Shown piece after piece: positions 8,644 through 16,886 of a stretch of DNA of 33,182 nucleotides. The position numbers and the translations under genes are program-made. Under the pieces are notes generated by a model. That model did not search any database and was not told where the DNA came from. It saw only the letters and a list, made by a program, of their open reading frames with translations. Where the stretch lies: contig NZ_JAFMOX010000035.1 in NCBI RefSeq assembly GCF_019049655.1, positions 1 to 33,182 on the forward strand, in the 5' to 3' direction. This DNA is from Rahnella rivi. GTDB lineage: Bacteria > Pseudomonadota > Gammaproteobacteria > Enterobacterales > Enterobacteriaceae. Numbering within the stretch: the first letter of the stretch is position 1; the number at the start of each line of letters is the position of its first letter.

Positions 8644-9495
8644 ATGTTCGTTCCGTTTCTCATTATGTTCCGCGAAGGGCTGGAAGCCGCGCTTATCGTC
8701 AGCCTGATCGCCAGTTATCTGAAACGGACGCAGCGCGGGCAGTGGCTCGGCGTGGTCTGGATTGGCGTGATCGTGGCCGCAGCATTGTGTCTGGCGCTGG
8801 GTATTTTCATCAATGAAACCACCGGCGAGTTTCCGCAAAAGCAGCAGGAGCTGTTCGAAGGCATTGTGGCGGTGGTGGCGGTCTGCATTCTGACCTACAT
8901 GGTGTTCTGGATGCGTAAGGTGTCGCGTTCAATCAAAGTACATCTGGAAGGCGCGATTGATAACGCGCTCAACTCCAGCCGCGGGCAGGGCTGGGCGCTG
9001 GTGGCGATGGTGTTCTTTGCGGTGGCGCGCGAAGGGCTGGAATCGGTGTTCTTCCTGCTGGCTGCGTTCCAGCAAGACGTCGGTATCGAAGCGCCGATTG
9101 GCGCACTGCTCGGCCTGGGCGCGGCGATCGTGCTCGGTTTCCTCATCTATTACGGCGGCGTGAAGCTGCATCTGGCCAAATTCTTTAAATGGACCAGCCT
9201 GTTTATTCTGTTTGTCGCCGCCGGTCTGGCTGCGGGGGCCATCCGCGCGTTTCACGAAGCAGGGTTGTGGAACCGCATGCAGGATATCGCCTTTGACCTG
9301 AGCGGGACGCTCTCCACGCACTCTTTATTCGGAACCCTGCTGGAAGGCATGTTCGGGTATCAGGAAGCGCCGACCGTCAGTGAAGTCGCGGTGTATTTCC
9401 TGTATCTGATCCCGGCGCTGTTCCTGTTCTTTATGCCGCAGAGCAAATCGCCTGTGGCCGCTGCGGCTTCCGCCGGGCACAAAACACAACGCTGA
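8644..9495 (+). CDS. efeU: Ferrous iron permease EfeU
   Basis: Inner-membrane Fe2+ permease of the Ftr1/EfeU family, the channel subunit of the EfeUOB low-pH ferrous uptake system. It has 283 residues (E. coli 276) and about seven hydrophobic segments. Both iron-binding REXXE motifs are present: REGLE at residues 10-14 and REGLE starting at Arg129. ATG at 8644 is preceded by GGGAG seven bases upstream and matches the E. coli N-terminus MFVPF; the frame is open 50 codons further upstream, across the Fur box, and that part is not coding. The reading frame is uninterrupted, unlike the frameshifted K-12 allele. First gene of efeUOB. Confidence 0.96.
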   Translation: MFVPFLIMFREGLEAALIVSLIASYLKRTQRGQWLGVVWIGVIVAAALCLALGIFINETTGEFPQKQQELFEGIVAVVAVCILTYMVFWMRKVSRSIKVHLEGAIDNALNSSRGQGWALVAMVFFAVAREGLESVFFLLAAFQQDVGIEAPIGALLGLGAAIVLGFLIYYGGVKLHLAKFFKWTSLFILFVAAGLAAGAIRAFHEAGLWNRMQDIAFDLSGTLSTHSLFGTLLEGMFGYQEAPTVSEVAVYFLYLIPALFLFFMPQSKSPVAAAASAGHKTQR

Positions 9496-9540
9496 TTTTA
9501 CGTTAATTGTCTCTTCACACAGTTTGTCATGGAGTGGTAC

Positions 9541-10680
9541 ATGTCCTATTCATCCCCGCTGTTTCGCCGTAAAGCTTTACAGATTGCACTGTTGTCTCTG
9601 CCCGCTTTTGCGCTGAGCGCCAACGTGCTGGCTGCTGATGTTCGTCAGGTAAAAATTACCGTTAATGATAAACAGTGTGAACCGATGGCGCTGACCGTGC
9701 CTGCCGGTAAAACGCAGTTTGTCGTGCATAACGCCAGCCAGAAAGGTCTGGAATGGGAAATTCTCAAAGGCGTGATGGTGGTGGAAGAGCGCGAAAATAT
9801 CGCGCCAGGTTTCACCCAGAAAATGACGGCTAACCTGGAACCGGGCGAATACGACATGACCTGCGGACTGCTGAGCAATCCAAAAGGCAAACTGACCGTG
9901 ACCGCAGAAGGCGCAGCGGCCGCCACCAAACCGGACGCCATGGCGCTGGTTGGCCCGATTGCGGAATACAAAGTCTATGTGACTCAGCAGGTGGGTGAAC
10001 TGGTTTCCCACACCAAAGCGTTCACTGAGGCGATTAAAAAGGGCGACCTGAAAAAAGCGCAATCCCTGTACGCTTCCACCCGCGTTTATTACGAGCGCAT
10101 TGAGCCCATCGCCGAACTGTTCTCCGATCTGGATGGCAGCATCGACGCCCGTGAAGACGATTTCGAGAAAAAAGCGGAAGACCCTAACTTCACCGGTTTC
10201 CACCGTCTGGAGAAAATCCTCTTCGCCGACAAAACCACCCAGGGCACCGAGAAATTTGCCGATAAGTTGTACGCCGATACGGTGGATCTGCAAAAACGCA
10301 TTACCGATCTGACCTTCCCGCCAAGCAAAGTGGTCGGCGGGGCAGCGGGTCTTATCGAAGAAGTGGCATCCAGCAAAATCAGCGGTGAAGAAGACCGTTA
10401 CAGCCGCACCGACTTGTGGGATTTCCGTGCCAACCTCGATGGCGCTCAGAAAATCGTTAACCTGCTGCGTCCGTTGCTGGAAAAAGCCGACAAACCGTTG
10501 CTGGATAAAATCGACGCTAACTTCAAAACCGTCGATACGCTGCTGGATAAATACAAAACCAAAGACGGTTATGAGAATTACGAAAAACTGTCTGATGCAG
10601 ACCGTAACGCAATGAAAGGGCCAATCACCACCCTGGCAGAAGATTTAGCCAAACTGCGTGGTGTTCTTGGTTTAGATTGA
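9541..10680 (+). CDS. efeO: Periplasmic iron-binding protein EfeO
   Basis: Periplasmic component of the ferrous uptake system. After a signal peptide (hydrophobic core, cleavage near residue 31, VLAAD) comes a cupredoxin-like domain (CEPM and EYDMTCG motifs, about residues 35-120), then the M75 peptidase-like EfeO domain. The HXXE motif appears as H221-R-L-E224 within GFHRLEK. It is 379 residues from ATG 9541 (E. coli 375). GGAG lies six bases upstream of this ATG; the earlier ATG at 9529 overlaps that site. It starts 45 bases after efeU, and a stem-loop separates it from efeB. Confidence 0.95.
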   Translation: MSYSSPLFRRKALQIALLSLPAFALSANVLAADVRQVKITVNDKQCEPMALTVPAGKTQFVVHNASQKGLEWEILKGVMVVEERENIAPGFTQKMTANLEPGEYDMTCGLLSNPKGKLTVTAEGAAAATKPDAMALVGPIAEYKVYVTQQVGELVSHTKAFTEAIKKGDLKKAQSLYASTRVYYERIEPIAELFSDLDGSIDAREDDFEKKAEDPNFTGFHRLEKILFADKTTQGTEKFADKLYADTVDLQKRITDLTFPPSKVVGGAAGLIEEVASSKISGEEDRYSRTDLWDFRANLDGAQKIVNLLRPLLEKADKPLLDKIDANFKTVDTLLDKYKTKDGYENYEKLSDADRNAMKGPITTLAEDLAKLRGVLGLD

Positions 10681-10686
10681 TTTTTC

Positions 10687-10720
10687 AGCGCCTTTCCCCT
10701 GACCGGGAAGGGCGCTTTTA
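10687..10720 (+). terminator. Intercistronic stem-loop between efeO and efeB
   Basis: AGCGCCTTTCCC (10687-10698) pairs with GGGAAGGGCGCT (10705-10716) through a 12-bp stem with one G-T pair and a six-base loop, followed by TTTTAAATTT. It looks like an intrinsic terminator inside the operon and could lower efeB expression relative to efeUO. Confidence 0.6.
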
Positions 10721-10738
10721 AATTTCCGAGGCAGAGTA

Positions 10739-12034
10739 ATGAGTCATAAAAACAATAATCAGGACGACGTTTCTTCTTCGCGCCGCAGTTTGCTCAAAGG
10801 CGTGGGATTGTTAGGCGGGGCATTTGCCCTGGGCGGCGCATCCACTGTGCAGGCCGAAAAAACACCCGGTGCAAAACCAGAGTACACGCCAGGTACGGTC
10901 TCCCCGGACGAACGCTGGGGCAGGCAGCCTTATTATGGTGAACATCAGGCCGGTATTCTGACACCACAACAGGCGTCGATGATGCTGGTGGCGTTTGATG
11001 TGCTGGCGACAACGAAGGCCGATCTGGAGCGTCTGTTCCGGCTGCTAGACACCCGTTTCAGCTTCCTGACCACCGGTGGCACCGCGCCTTCTGTGGATCC
11101 TAAATTCCCGCCGATGGATTCCGGCGTCATGGGCAGCGAGATTTATCCGGATAATCTCACCCTGACGCTCTCCGCCGGTGATTCCCTGTTCGATGAACGT
11201 TTTGGGCTGGCCGCGCACAAGCCGCTGAAACTTCAGCGCATGGCGCGTTTCCCGAACGATTCTCTTGATGCCAAACTTTGCCACGGCGATTTGCTGCTGC
11301 AAATTTGCGCCAACAACAGCGATACCGTGGTTCACGCGCTGCGTGACATCATCAAATACACGCCGGATTTGCTCAGCGTGCGCTGGCGCCGCGACGGGTT
11401 TATCTCGTCCCACGCTGCGCGCAGCCAGGGCAAAGAAACGCCGATCAATCTGCTGGGCTTCAAAGACGGCACGGCCAATCCTGACAGTAAAGACAAGGCG
11501 CTGATGGACAAAGCCATCTGGGTTACTGCCGATCAGGGTGAACCCGCGTGGACCGTCGGCGGCAGCTATCAGGCCACCCGGATTATCCCGTTCCACGTCG
11601 AATTCTGGGACCGCACGCCGTTGCAGGAGCAGCAGACCATCTTTGGCCGCCACAAGGCCACAGGTGCGCCGCTGGGCATGGAAAAAGAGCACGACGTGCC
11701 GGATTACACTAAAGACCCGGAAGGGAAGGTGATCCCACTGGATGCGCACATTCGTCTGGCTAACCCGCGCACCAAAACCACTGACGATAATCTGATGCTG
11801 CGCCGTGGATACAGCTATTCTCTGGGCGTCACCAATTCCGGCCAACTGGAGATGGGCCTGCTGTTCGTCTGCTTCCAGCACGATCTGGAAAAAGGCTTTC
11901 TCACGGTACAAAAACGCCTGAACGGCGAACCGCTCGAAGAGTATATCCGCCCGACAGGCGGCGGTTTCTTCTTCACGCTGCCGGGTGTGCAGGATGAGAA
12001 ACATTATCTCGGGCAAACGCTGATCGAGGCGTAA
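10739..12034 (+). CDS. efeB: Deferrochelatase/peroxidase EfeB (DyP type, Tat-exported)
   Basis: Heme-containing dye-decolourising peroxidase exported folded by the Tat system. It acts with EfeO and EfeU in iron acquisition. The twin-arginine motif SRRSLLKG is at residues 13-20, followed by a hydrophobic stretch and a cleavage region near VQAEK. The DyP GXXDG motif is G240-F-K-D243-G. His337 in [10 protein letters not shown] is the likely proximal heme ligand, and the distal Arg lies in LRRGYSYS. It has 431 residues (E. coli 423). GAGG lies 8 bases before ATG 10739. Third gene of efeUOB. Confidence 0.95.
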   Translation: MSHKNNNQDDVSSSRRSLLKGVGLLGGAFALGGASTVQAEKTPGAKPEYTPGTVSPDERWGRQPYYGEHQAGILTPQQASMMLVAFDVLATTKADLERLFRLLDTRFSFLTTGGTAPSVDPKFPPMDSGVMGSEIYPDNLTLTLSAGDSLFDERFGLAAHKPLKLQRMARFPNDSLDAKLCHGDLLLQICANNSDTVVHALRDIIKYTPDLLSVRWRRDGFISSHAARSQGKETPINLLGFKDGTANPDSKDKALMDKAIWVTADQGEPAWTVGGSYQATRIIPFHVEFWDRTPLQEQQTIFGRHKATGAPLGMEKEHDVPDYTKDPEGKVIPLDAHIRLANPRTKTTDDNLMLRRGYSYSLGVTNSGQLEMGLLFVCFQHDLEKGFLTVQKRLNGEPLEEYIRPTGGGFFFTLPGVQDEKHYLGQTLIEA

Positions 12035-12040
12035 TCCCTG

Positions 12041-12066
12041 CTCCTCCTTCCTGCCGGAAGGAGGAG
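12041..12066 (+). terminator. Hairpin after efeB
   Basis: A perfect 11-bp stem CTCCTCCTTCC / GGAAGGAGGAG with loop TGCC begins six bases after the efeB stop codon. No T-run follows, so it may stabilise the mRNA end or act with Rho rather than terminate intrinsically. Confidence 0.55.
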
Positions 12067-12078
12067 TCCCGCTGTGCG

Positions 12079-12134
12079 TTGTGACCCCGCTGTTGTGACC
12101 ACGCGATTGTGAAAAATTTGTTGTGGAAAAAGCC
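12079..12134. repeat. Four tandem 14-bp repeats beginning TTGTGA/G
   Basis: Units at 12079-12092, 12093-12106, 12107-12120 and 12121-12134 begin TTGTGA, TTGTGA, TTGTGA and TTGTGG with exact 14-bp spacing. The first two also share the GACC half. The array lies 77 bp upstream of the ClC gene. It could be a regulator array or a simple slippage repeat. Confidence 0.65.
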
Positions 12135-12210
12135 CTCTGGCTGATGCGCGGTTTAACTGAGTTTGTGTAATCTGTTCATCTAAAATCAACAGAATCAGTG
12201 AAACCCTGAC

Positions 12211-13482
12211 ATGTCCGAATTGAATCCTCCCGCAGAAACCAGCCCGTTATGGCGGCTGACCGCAGCCACTTTGTGTACCGGCGTTCTGGCCGGTCTGGGC
12301 GGCATGCTGCTGGCGCTGCTGCTGCATTTCCTCCAGCACCTTGCGTTTGGCTACAGCCCCGACTTTATCATCAGCAACGAAAGCTTTTTACAGGGTGTCA
12401 GTGAGGCAACACGCTCGCGGCGTCTGGCGGTGCTGGTCTTGTGTGGCGCCGTGGCGGGGTTTGGCTGGTGGGCGCTTTACCGCTGGGGCAAGCCGCTGGT
12501 CAGCATTGCGGCGGCGGTGAAATCTGATCAACCGCGTATGCCTCTCCTCAGCACCACGCTCCATGCGTTGCTGCAAATTATCACCGTGGCGCTCGGTTCG
12601 CCGCTCGGGCGCGAAGTCGCGCCGCGCGAGATCGGGGCGGTGTCTGCCAGCTGGCTGGCCGGGCGGTTCAGCCTGACGGTGCGTGAAACGCAGATCATGA
12701 TTGCCTGCGGGGCAGGCGCCGGGCTGGCGGCGGTGTATAACGTGCCGCTGGGTGGCGCGGTGTTTGTACTTGAAGTGTTGCTCGGCGCGTTCAGCTGGCG
12801 GTTACTGTTACCGGCTATCGCGACTTCCTCCATTGCGGCGCTGGTGGCGTGGATCGGGCTGGGCAATGAATCGCAGTATCATCTGATGCAACTGAATACC
12901 ACGTCCTCGCTGATGGTCTGGTCAGTGGTGATGGGGCCGGTATTTGGCGTGGCCGCATACGGGTTTACGCGCATGACCAACCGCGCAAAAGCGCAGGCAC
13001 CGCGCGATGCCCGGCTGATTATTTTCAATCTGCTGAACTTTGCGTTCATCGGCATTCTGGCGGGCTGGTTGCCGCAATTGCTGGGCAACGGGAAGGGGCC
13101 TGCACAGCTGAGTTTTGATAATCAGATTACGGTGGCGCTGGCGGCAACGGTGCTGGCCGGCAAACTGGTGATCACCTGGAGTACGCTGCGCGCCGGTGCG
13201 CAGGGCGGATTGCTGACGCCGGGGCTGTCTAACGGCGCGCTGCTGGCCTGTATTCTGGGTGCAGTGTGGAATATATTCTGGCCCGGCACCTCGCTCGGCG
13301 CGTTTGCCATTATCGGGGCGGCGGCGTTTCTGGCCTCTTCAATGAAAATGCCGTTAACCGCGGTGGTGCTGATTATGGAGTTTACGCGGGTTGATCATGA
13401 CTTTTTAATTCCGATCCTTTTCGCCGTCAGCGGGTCGATCGCCTGCTTTACCTTATGCAGTAAAATCAGCGTGGAAAAATAA
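12211..13482 (+). CDS. ClC-family chloride channel/transporter, divergent
   Basis: Polytopic inner-membrane protein of 423 residues with about ten hydrophobic segments, belonging to the voltage-gated chloride channel (ClC) family. Recognisable ClC signatures are GSPLGREVAPREIG (near residue 130, the GREGP filter region with its Glu kept), GAGAGLAAVYNVPLGGAVF (near 170), GGLLTPGLSNGALL (near 333) and MKMPLTAVVLIMEFT (near 383). The usual GSGIP motif is replaced by VSIAAAV. The position of the intracellular proton glutamate of E. coli ClcA (second E of IIEEM) appears to be Val (VLEVL). The conserved Tyr before the last helix is also not evident. Anion transport is therefore likely, but channel versus exchanger is open. 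No strong Shine-Dalgarno precedes ATG 12211. I leave the symbol blank; it resembles the clcB-like group only generally. Confidence 0.8.
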   Translation: MSELNPPAETSPLWRLTAATLCTGVLAGLGGMLLALLLHFLQHLAFGYSPDFIISNESFLQGVSEATRSRRLAVLVLCGAVAGFGWWALYRWGKPLVSIAAAVKSDQPRMPLLSTTLHALLQIITVALGSPLGREVAPREIGAVSASWLAGRFSLTVRETQIMIACGAGAGLAAVYNVPLGGAVFVLEVLLGAFSWRLLLPAIATSSIAALVAWIGLGNESQYHLMQLNTTSSLMVWSVVMGPVFGVAAYGFTRMTNRAKAQAPRDARLIIFNLLNFAFIGILAGWLPQLLGNGKGPAQLSFDNQITVALAATVLAGKLVITWSTLRAGAQGGLLTPGLSNGALLACILGAVWNIFWPGTSLGAFAIIGAAAFLASSMKMPLTAVVLIMEFTRVDHDFLIPILFAVSGSIACFTLCSKISVEK

Positions 13483-13489
13483 CCGGAGG

Positions 13490-13510
13490 GAGGATCCCAA
13501 AAAGATCCTC
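13490..13510 (+). terminator. Weak hairpin after the ClC gene
   Basis: GAGGATC and GATCCTC form a perfect 7-bp stem around a CCAAAAA loop, eight bases after the stop codon. There is no T-run, so termination is uncertain. Confidence 0.35.
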
Positions 13511-13519
13511 AAGATCCTG

Positions 13520-13548
13520 TTGACGAAGACTACAAATTTTTTTACATT
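13520..13548 (+). promoter_or_regulatory. Sigma-70 promoter candidate upstream of phoH
   Basis: TTGACG (13520-13525), a 17-bp spacer and TACATT (13543-13548) fit sigma-70 well. It lies about 650 bp before the phoH start, just upstream of a Pho box candidate. Confidence 0.5.
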
Positions 13549-13569
13549 TTAGTAACGCATTTATTTCAG

Positions 13570-13587
13570 CTGTCATTATACTGAAAT
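13570..13587 (+). promoter_or_regulatory. Pho box candidate upstream of phoH
   Basis: CTGTCATTATACTGAAAT contains a perfect PhoB half-site, a 4-bp AT spacer and a second half-site matching 5 of 7. GATAGT (13596-13601) could be the -10, though its gap to the box (8 bp) is shorter than the usual 10. phoH belongs to the Pho regulon in E. coli. Confidence 0.6.
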
Positions 13588-13599
13588 CATAGCGCGATA

Positions 13600-13664
13600 G
13601 TTTTTGAGTGGTACGGTAAATAGGTTTTTGAGCAGCACTGTAAAAGGTTTTTCTGAGTGTACGG
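13600..13664 (+). repeat. Three imperfect 23-24-bp tandem repeats in the phoH leader
   Basis: Units at 13600-13623, 13624-13646 and 13647-13664 each start GTTTTT followed by GAG or CTGAG. The first two also share a (C)GGTAAATAG / CTGTAAAAG ending. They lie at the expected transcript start of the Pho-controlled promoter. Confidence 0.55.
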
Positions 13665-13697
13665 CCAATGCCGTTAATAACACTGCGGGGAGCGCGA

Positions 13698-14138
13698 ATG
13701 GTAAAGTCCTTGTTTGGGCTGGTGAGAGTAAATAACAGGCTTCACTCATTCACTCGTTGTTGTCGCGTCACTGCAAACGAGGGCAAGGCTTCCGACTCTT
13801 TATTATTTCGTCACGCATTTTCAGCATATTCCTATCTTTCTTCACTGATGTTTTCATCCACGCAACAACAACCCTGTTCTTTAACTGACTCTTCTTCTCC
13901 TAAATCCGGGAGACTCTTTCACACTGGTGCGAACAGCATTGGCTTTAATTCTGGCAATTTTATTGTGCGGGTCAGCGGTTTGTCATTATTGACATTCAGT
14001 TCATTACTGACAATGCCTCTTCGTGAAAAGAAAACAGCCAGGAGATTATTTCTTAATCAATGGGATCGATTTTCCTCTTCACGTTATTCATTGGCTTCAA
14101 TTGGTCTAAAAGGAGACCAAAACCTCATTTGTGAGTGA
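13698..14138 (+). CDS. Questionable 146-residue ORF in the phoH leader
   Basis: An open frame runs from ATG 13698 (GGGGAG five bases upstream) to 14138; an ATG at 13668 is in frame but has no ribosome-binding site. The product is Ser-rich (FSSTQQQPCSL, SLTDSSSPKSG) with no signal peptide or recognisable motif. Base composition is lower in GC than the neighbouring genes. I do not recognise it. It may simply be a chance frame in a long untranslated leader of phoH. Confidence 0.2.
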   Translation: MVKSLFGLVRVNNRLHSFTRCCRVTANEGKASDSLLFRHAFSAYSYLSSLMFSSTQQQPCSLTDSSSPKSGRLFHTGANSIGFNSGNFIVRVSGLSLLTFSSLLTMPLREKKTARRLFLNQWDRFSSSRYSLASIGLKGDQNLICE

Positions 14139-14197
14139 AACATAACCGTGCGGGAAACCGCCTTAGCGTTAAGTGAATCAAACTGTAAGGTGCCACT

Positions 14198-14986
14198 ATG
14201 GGAAGACAGAAAGCAGTGATCAAAGCTCGCCGTGAAGCAAAACGAGTCATTCGTAGCGACTCACGCAGTCACCGCCAGCGCGAGGAAGAATCTGTGACAT
14301 CACTGGTACAGATGGGCGGTTTGGAATCGATTGGAATGGCACGGGATACACGCGACCACTCCGCAATCGAAGCACGTACCGAAGCTCAAGGTCATTACTT
14401 ATCAGCCATAGAGAATAAGCAGTTAATTTTTGCCACAGGTGAAGCCGGTTGCGGCAAAACATTCATCAGCGCTGCGAAAGCAGCTGAGGCATTAATTCAC
14501 AAAGAAATCGACAGGATTATTGTGACACGTCCGGTATTGCAGGCCGATGAAGATCTCGGTTTCCTGCCAGGCGATATTTCAGAGAAGTTTGCCCCTTATT
14601 TCCGCCCGGTCTACGACATCTTATTACGTCGCCTGGGATCTTCATTCCTGCAATATTGTTTGCGGCCGGAAATTGGGAAAGTGGAAATTGCGCCTTTTGC
14701 TTACATGCGCGGACGCACTTTCGAAAACGCAGTGGTTATTCTGGATGAAGCGCAGAATGTCACCGCCAGTCAGATGAAAATGTTCCTGACCCGACTGGGT
14801 GAAAATGTGACGGTGATTGTGAATGGTGATATTACCCAGTGTGATTTACCACGTGGCGTAGTATCAGGGCTCAGCGATGCATTATCCCGTTTCGAAGAAG
14901 ACGAAATGGTGGGCATCATTAAGTTTGGTAAACAGGATTGCGTGCGCTCTGAGTTGTGCCAGAGAACGCTGAATGCTTACTCATAA
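14198..14986 (+). CDS. phoH: PhoH-family ATPase
   Basis: Cytoplasmic ATP-binding protein of the PhoH family, induced by phosphate limitation through PhoB in E. coli; its cellular task is unsettled (the family is linked to RNA metabolism). Walker A GEAGCGKT lies at residues 81-88 and Walker B VVILDEAQN near 184. It closely matches the 262-residue core of E. coli PhoH, starting MGRQKAVIKARREAKR. An in-frame TAA at 14186-14188 rules out an N-terminal extension. AAGGTG lies seven bases upstream of the start. It stands alone between the ClC gene and the convergent chaA, with a terminator shared between the last two. Confidence 0.94.
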   Translation: MGRQKAVIKARREAKRVIRSDSRSHRQREEESVTSLVQMGGLESIGMARDTRDHSAIEARTEAQGHYLSAIENKQLIFATGEAGCGKTFISAAKAAEALIHKEIDRIIVTRPVLQADEDLGFLPGDISEKFAPYFRPVYDILLRRLGSSFLQYCLRPEIGKVEIAPFAYMRGRTFENAVVILDEAQNVTASQMKMFLTRLGENVTVIVNGDITQCDLPRGVVSGLSDALSRFEEDEMVGIIKFGKQDCVRSELCQRTLNAYS

Positions 14987-15020
14987 TTAATTCTCCATAA
15001 ATGACCGAATTGATGACAAT

Positions 15021-15050
15021 AAAAAGGCCGCTCCGATGAGCGGCCTTTCT
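15021..15050. terminator. Bidirectional terminator between phoH and chaA
   Basis: AAAGGCCGCT / AGCGGCCTTT form a 10-bp perfect stem with a 6-base loop. T-rich tracts flank it on both strands (TTTCTT on plus; AAAAA on plus, giving TTTTT on minus). It serves the convergent genes. Confidence 0.9.
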
Positions 15051-15074
15051 TGTTATGGCGTTTATCTGCCAGAG

Positions 15075-16175
15075 TTAAAGCATAATAATCATCATATAGG
15101 CACAGAATAAGGCCAGATGCGCCGTTCCGTTCAGGACATTAGTACGTCCGGTCGAGAATGAAATCTGACACAGGATCAGCACCGCCAGCATCACCACGAT
15201 GTTCGCCGGGTCGAGGCCGAAAATCAGGTCCTGACCGGTGAGGGTGGCAATCACGGTCACCGCCGGAACGGTCAGGGAAATGGTCGCCAGCACCGAGCCG
15301 AAGAACAAATTCATCGCACGCTGTACCTGATTTTGCAGCACCGCTTTCAGCGCGCCCAGCCCTTCAGGGGAGAGGATCAACAGCGCCACCAGGAAACCGG
15401 TGAACTGCGCAGGGGCGTTCAGTTCAGTCAGCAGGCTTTCCAGCGGATTGGCATTGAATTTAGTGACGGCGATAACCAGCACCAGATGCACGATAAGCCA
15501 TAAGGTGTGCGTCAGATTACTTTTGGAAGAGGGCTTTCCGTGGCCGCTTTCTTCATCGTCATCTTCGTGCTCGTAAATAAACAGGCTCTGATGCGTTTTG
15601 GTCTGAATGAGCAGGAACACGCCGTACATGGCGGCGGAAATCACGGCGACAAACAGAGCCTGCGTAGTGGAGAAGTTTCCGCCGGGCAGCGCAGCAGGCA
15701 GAACCAGCACGATGACGGCCAGCGGGAAAATCGCCATCAAATATTGTTTGATACCACCAAGATTTACGTACTGAGTCGCAAATTTACGACCGCCCAGCAG
15801 CAGGGCAACGCCCACCAGGCCGGCAGTGACGATCATGATGATCGAGAATAAGGTGTCACGCATCAGCGCGGGAGCGGCATCACCGGTCGCCATCAGGGCA
15901 GAAATCAGGCTGACTTCGAGGATGACCACTGAAAGGCTGAGGATGAGCGATCCATAAGGTTCGCCAAGACGGTGTGCCAGCACGTCCGCATGACGCACTA
16001 CGCTGAATGCACTGGCAAGGATCCCCACCAGAGCAATGAGATTGATACCAACGACTGATGCAAAGTTACTGCTGTTGCCCCAAAAAACGAGGACGATAAG
16101 GGCGGCAATGGGAAAAATCAGGGAATATTCCTGATGGCGGGTTTTGATTTTGGGATGTTCCTGAGACGACACCAT
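15075..16175 (-). CDS. chaA: Calcium/sodium/potassium:proton antiporter ChaA
   Basis: Inner-membrane cation/proton antiporter exchanging Ca2+, Na+ or K+ for H+, important at high pH and salt. It has 366 residues, the same as E. coli ChaA, with about eleven hydrophobic helices. The acidic conserved segments GEPYGSLILSLSVVILEVSL (near residue 80) and LSPEGLGALKAVLQNQVQR (near 270) are the family's paired repeats. A cytoplasmic acidic/His loop EHEDDDEESGHGK lies between them. I chose ATG 16175, with AAGGAG ten bases upstream; the longer frame from 16199 would cross that site. Divergent from chaC rather than cotranscribed, and chaB is absent nearby. Confidence 0.95.
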   Translation of the reverse strand: MVSSQEHPKIKTRHQEYSLIFPIAALIVLVFWGNSSNFASVVGINLIALVGILASAFSVVRHADVLAHRLGEPYGSLILSLSVVILEVSLISALMATGDAAPALMRDTLFSIIMIVTAGLVGVALLLGGRKFATQYVNLGGIKQYLMAIFPLAVIVLVLPAALPGGNFSTTQALFVAVISAAMYGVFLLIQTKTHQSLFIYEHEDDDEESGHGKPSSKSNLTHTLWLIVHLVLVIAVTKFNANPLESLLTELNAPAQFTGFLVALLILSPEGLGALKAVLQNQVQRAMNLFFGSVLATISLTVPAVTVIATLTGQDLIFGLDPANIVVMLAVLILCQISFSTGRTNVLNGTAHLALFCAYMMIIML

Positions 16176-16200
16176 GATGATTTTTCTCCTTATAAACATG

Positions 16201-16258
16201 CGTGACCCTGCAAAGCGGGTGTCACGAAGAAAACAATAACCGCCTGTCCGTCGGTTAT
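16201..16258 (-). promoter_or_regulatory. Two hairpins in the chaA leader
   Basis: CGTGAC (16201-16206) pairs with GTCACG (16221-16226), with inner CCC/GGG pairs. ATAACCG (16236-16242) pairs with CGGTTAT (16252-16258). Both lie 25-85 bases upstream of the chaA start, within its likely untranslated leader. They do not match a riboswitch I can name. Confidence 0.4.
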
Positions 16259-16586
16259 CAGTAAAAACGCGCTGTTGCGTAATGGTGTAACCTGTTAAGT
16301 ATAGTAGATAAATTAATCTATTAACAGAAAATAATGCAGGTTAACCACAAAAAAACGACGTACTGCCTGTTTATCAGCAGGTGTGGCGAATTAAAGGCGA
16401 TTATCCACAGACTTAACTTGCCGTGTTAAATAATTAAAACAATAGTAATCAAGCAATTGGATTTTCATATTTACCTTATGGAGGCATTGCGTCAACTTAT
16501 GTAAATAATCACGATACCCACAGGCTGAACAGGTGAAAAACCGCTTTTTTCGCTCAGATAAGGCGATTCACACGCGGCCTGTGCAT

Positions 16587-16625
16587 TGCCTCCCGCAAGC
16601 GTAGCACCGGTCTTGCGGCGAGGCA
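16587..16625. other. Strong hairpin in the chaA-chaC intergenic region
   Basis: CCGCAAG (16593-16599) pairs with CTTGCGG (16612-16618), extended by TGCCT and AGGCA outer arms with a small bulge, around a 12-base loop. No T-run follows. The rest of the 16259-16886 gap is AT-rich and shows no gene. Promoters for the two divergent genes must lie here, but I cannot place them reliably. Confidence 0.5.
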
Positions 16626-16886
16626 GATCTTGTCGGTTTATCTGTGATATTTCCGCCTAAAATTCAACATTCATACAATGTTCATAAAATAATCACTTTA
16701 TTTTCGTTTTGTGATCGTTCTCAACCTTGATTGCAACGAGAGAAACGAATAAGGTTTCAAAGAGTGGGGTATACCAAAAATCTTAAATCTGATCGCCCCG
16801 CAGACCATCACTAACCGCGATAACGGAGAACACAGCGTTAACAGCATGGCATGTTCAAAAGTACGTCGTAATGAAGGAGGGAATGA

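Noticed and set aside
13979..14003. Second Pho box close to phoH (TTGTCATTATTGACATT)
   Set aside because: The half-sites are separated by 3 rather than 4 bases and the second half diverges; the site at 13570-13587 fits better.
16176..16260. Manganese riboswitch (yybP-ykoY type) before chaA
   Set aside because: Hairpins are present, but I could not find the conserved motif's core bases.
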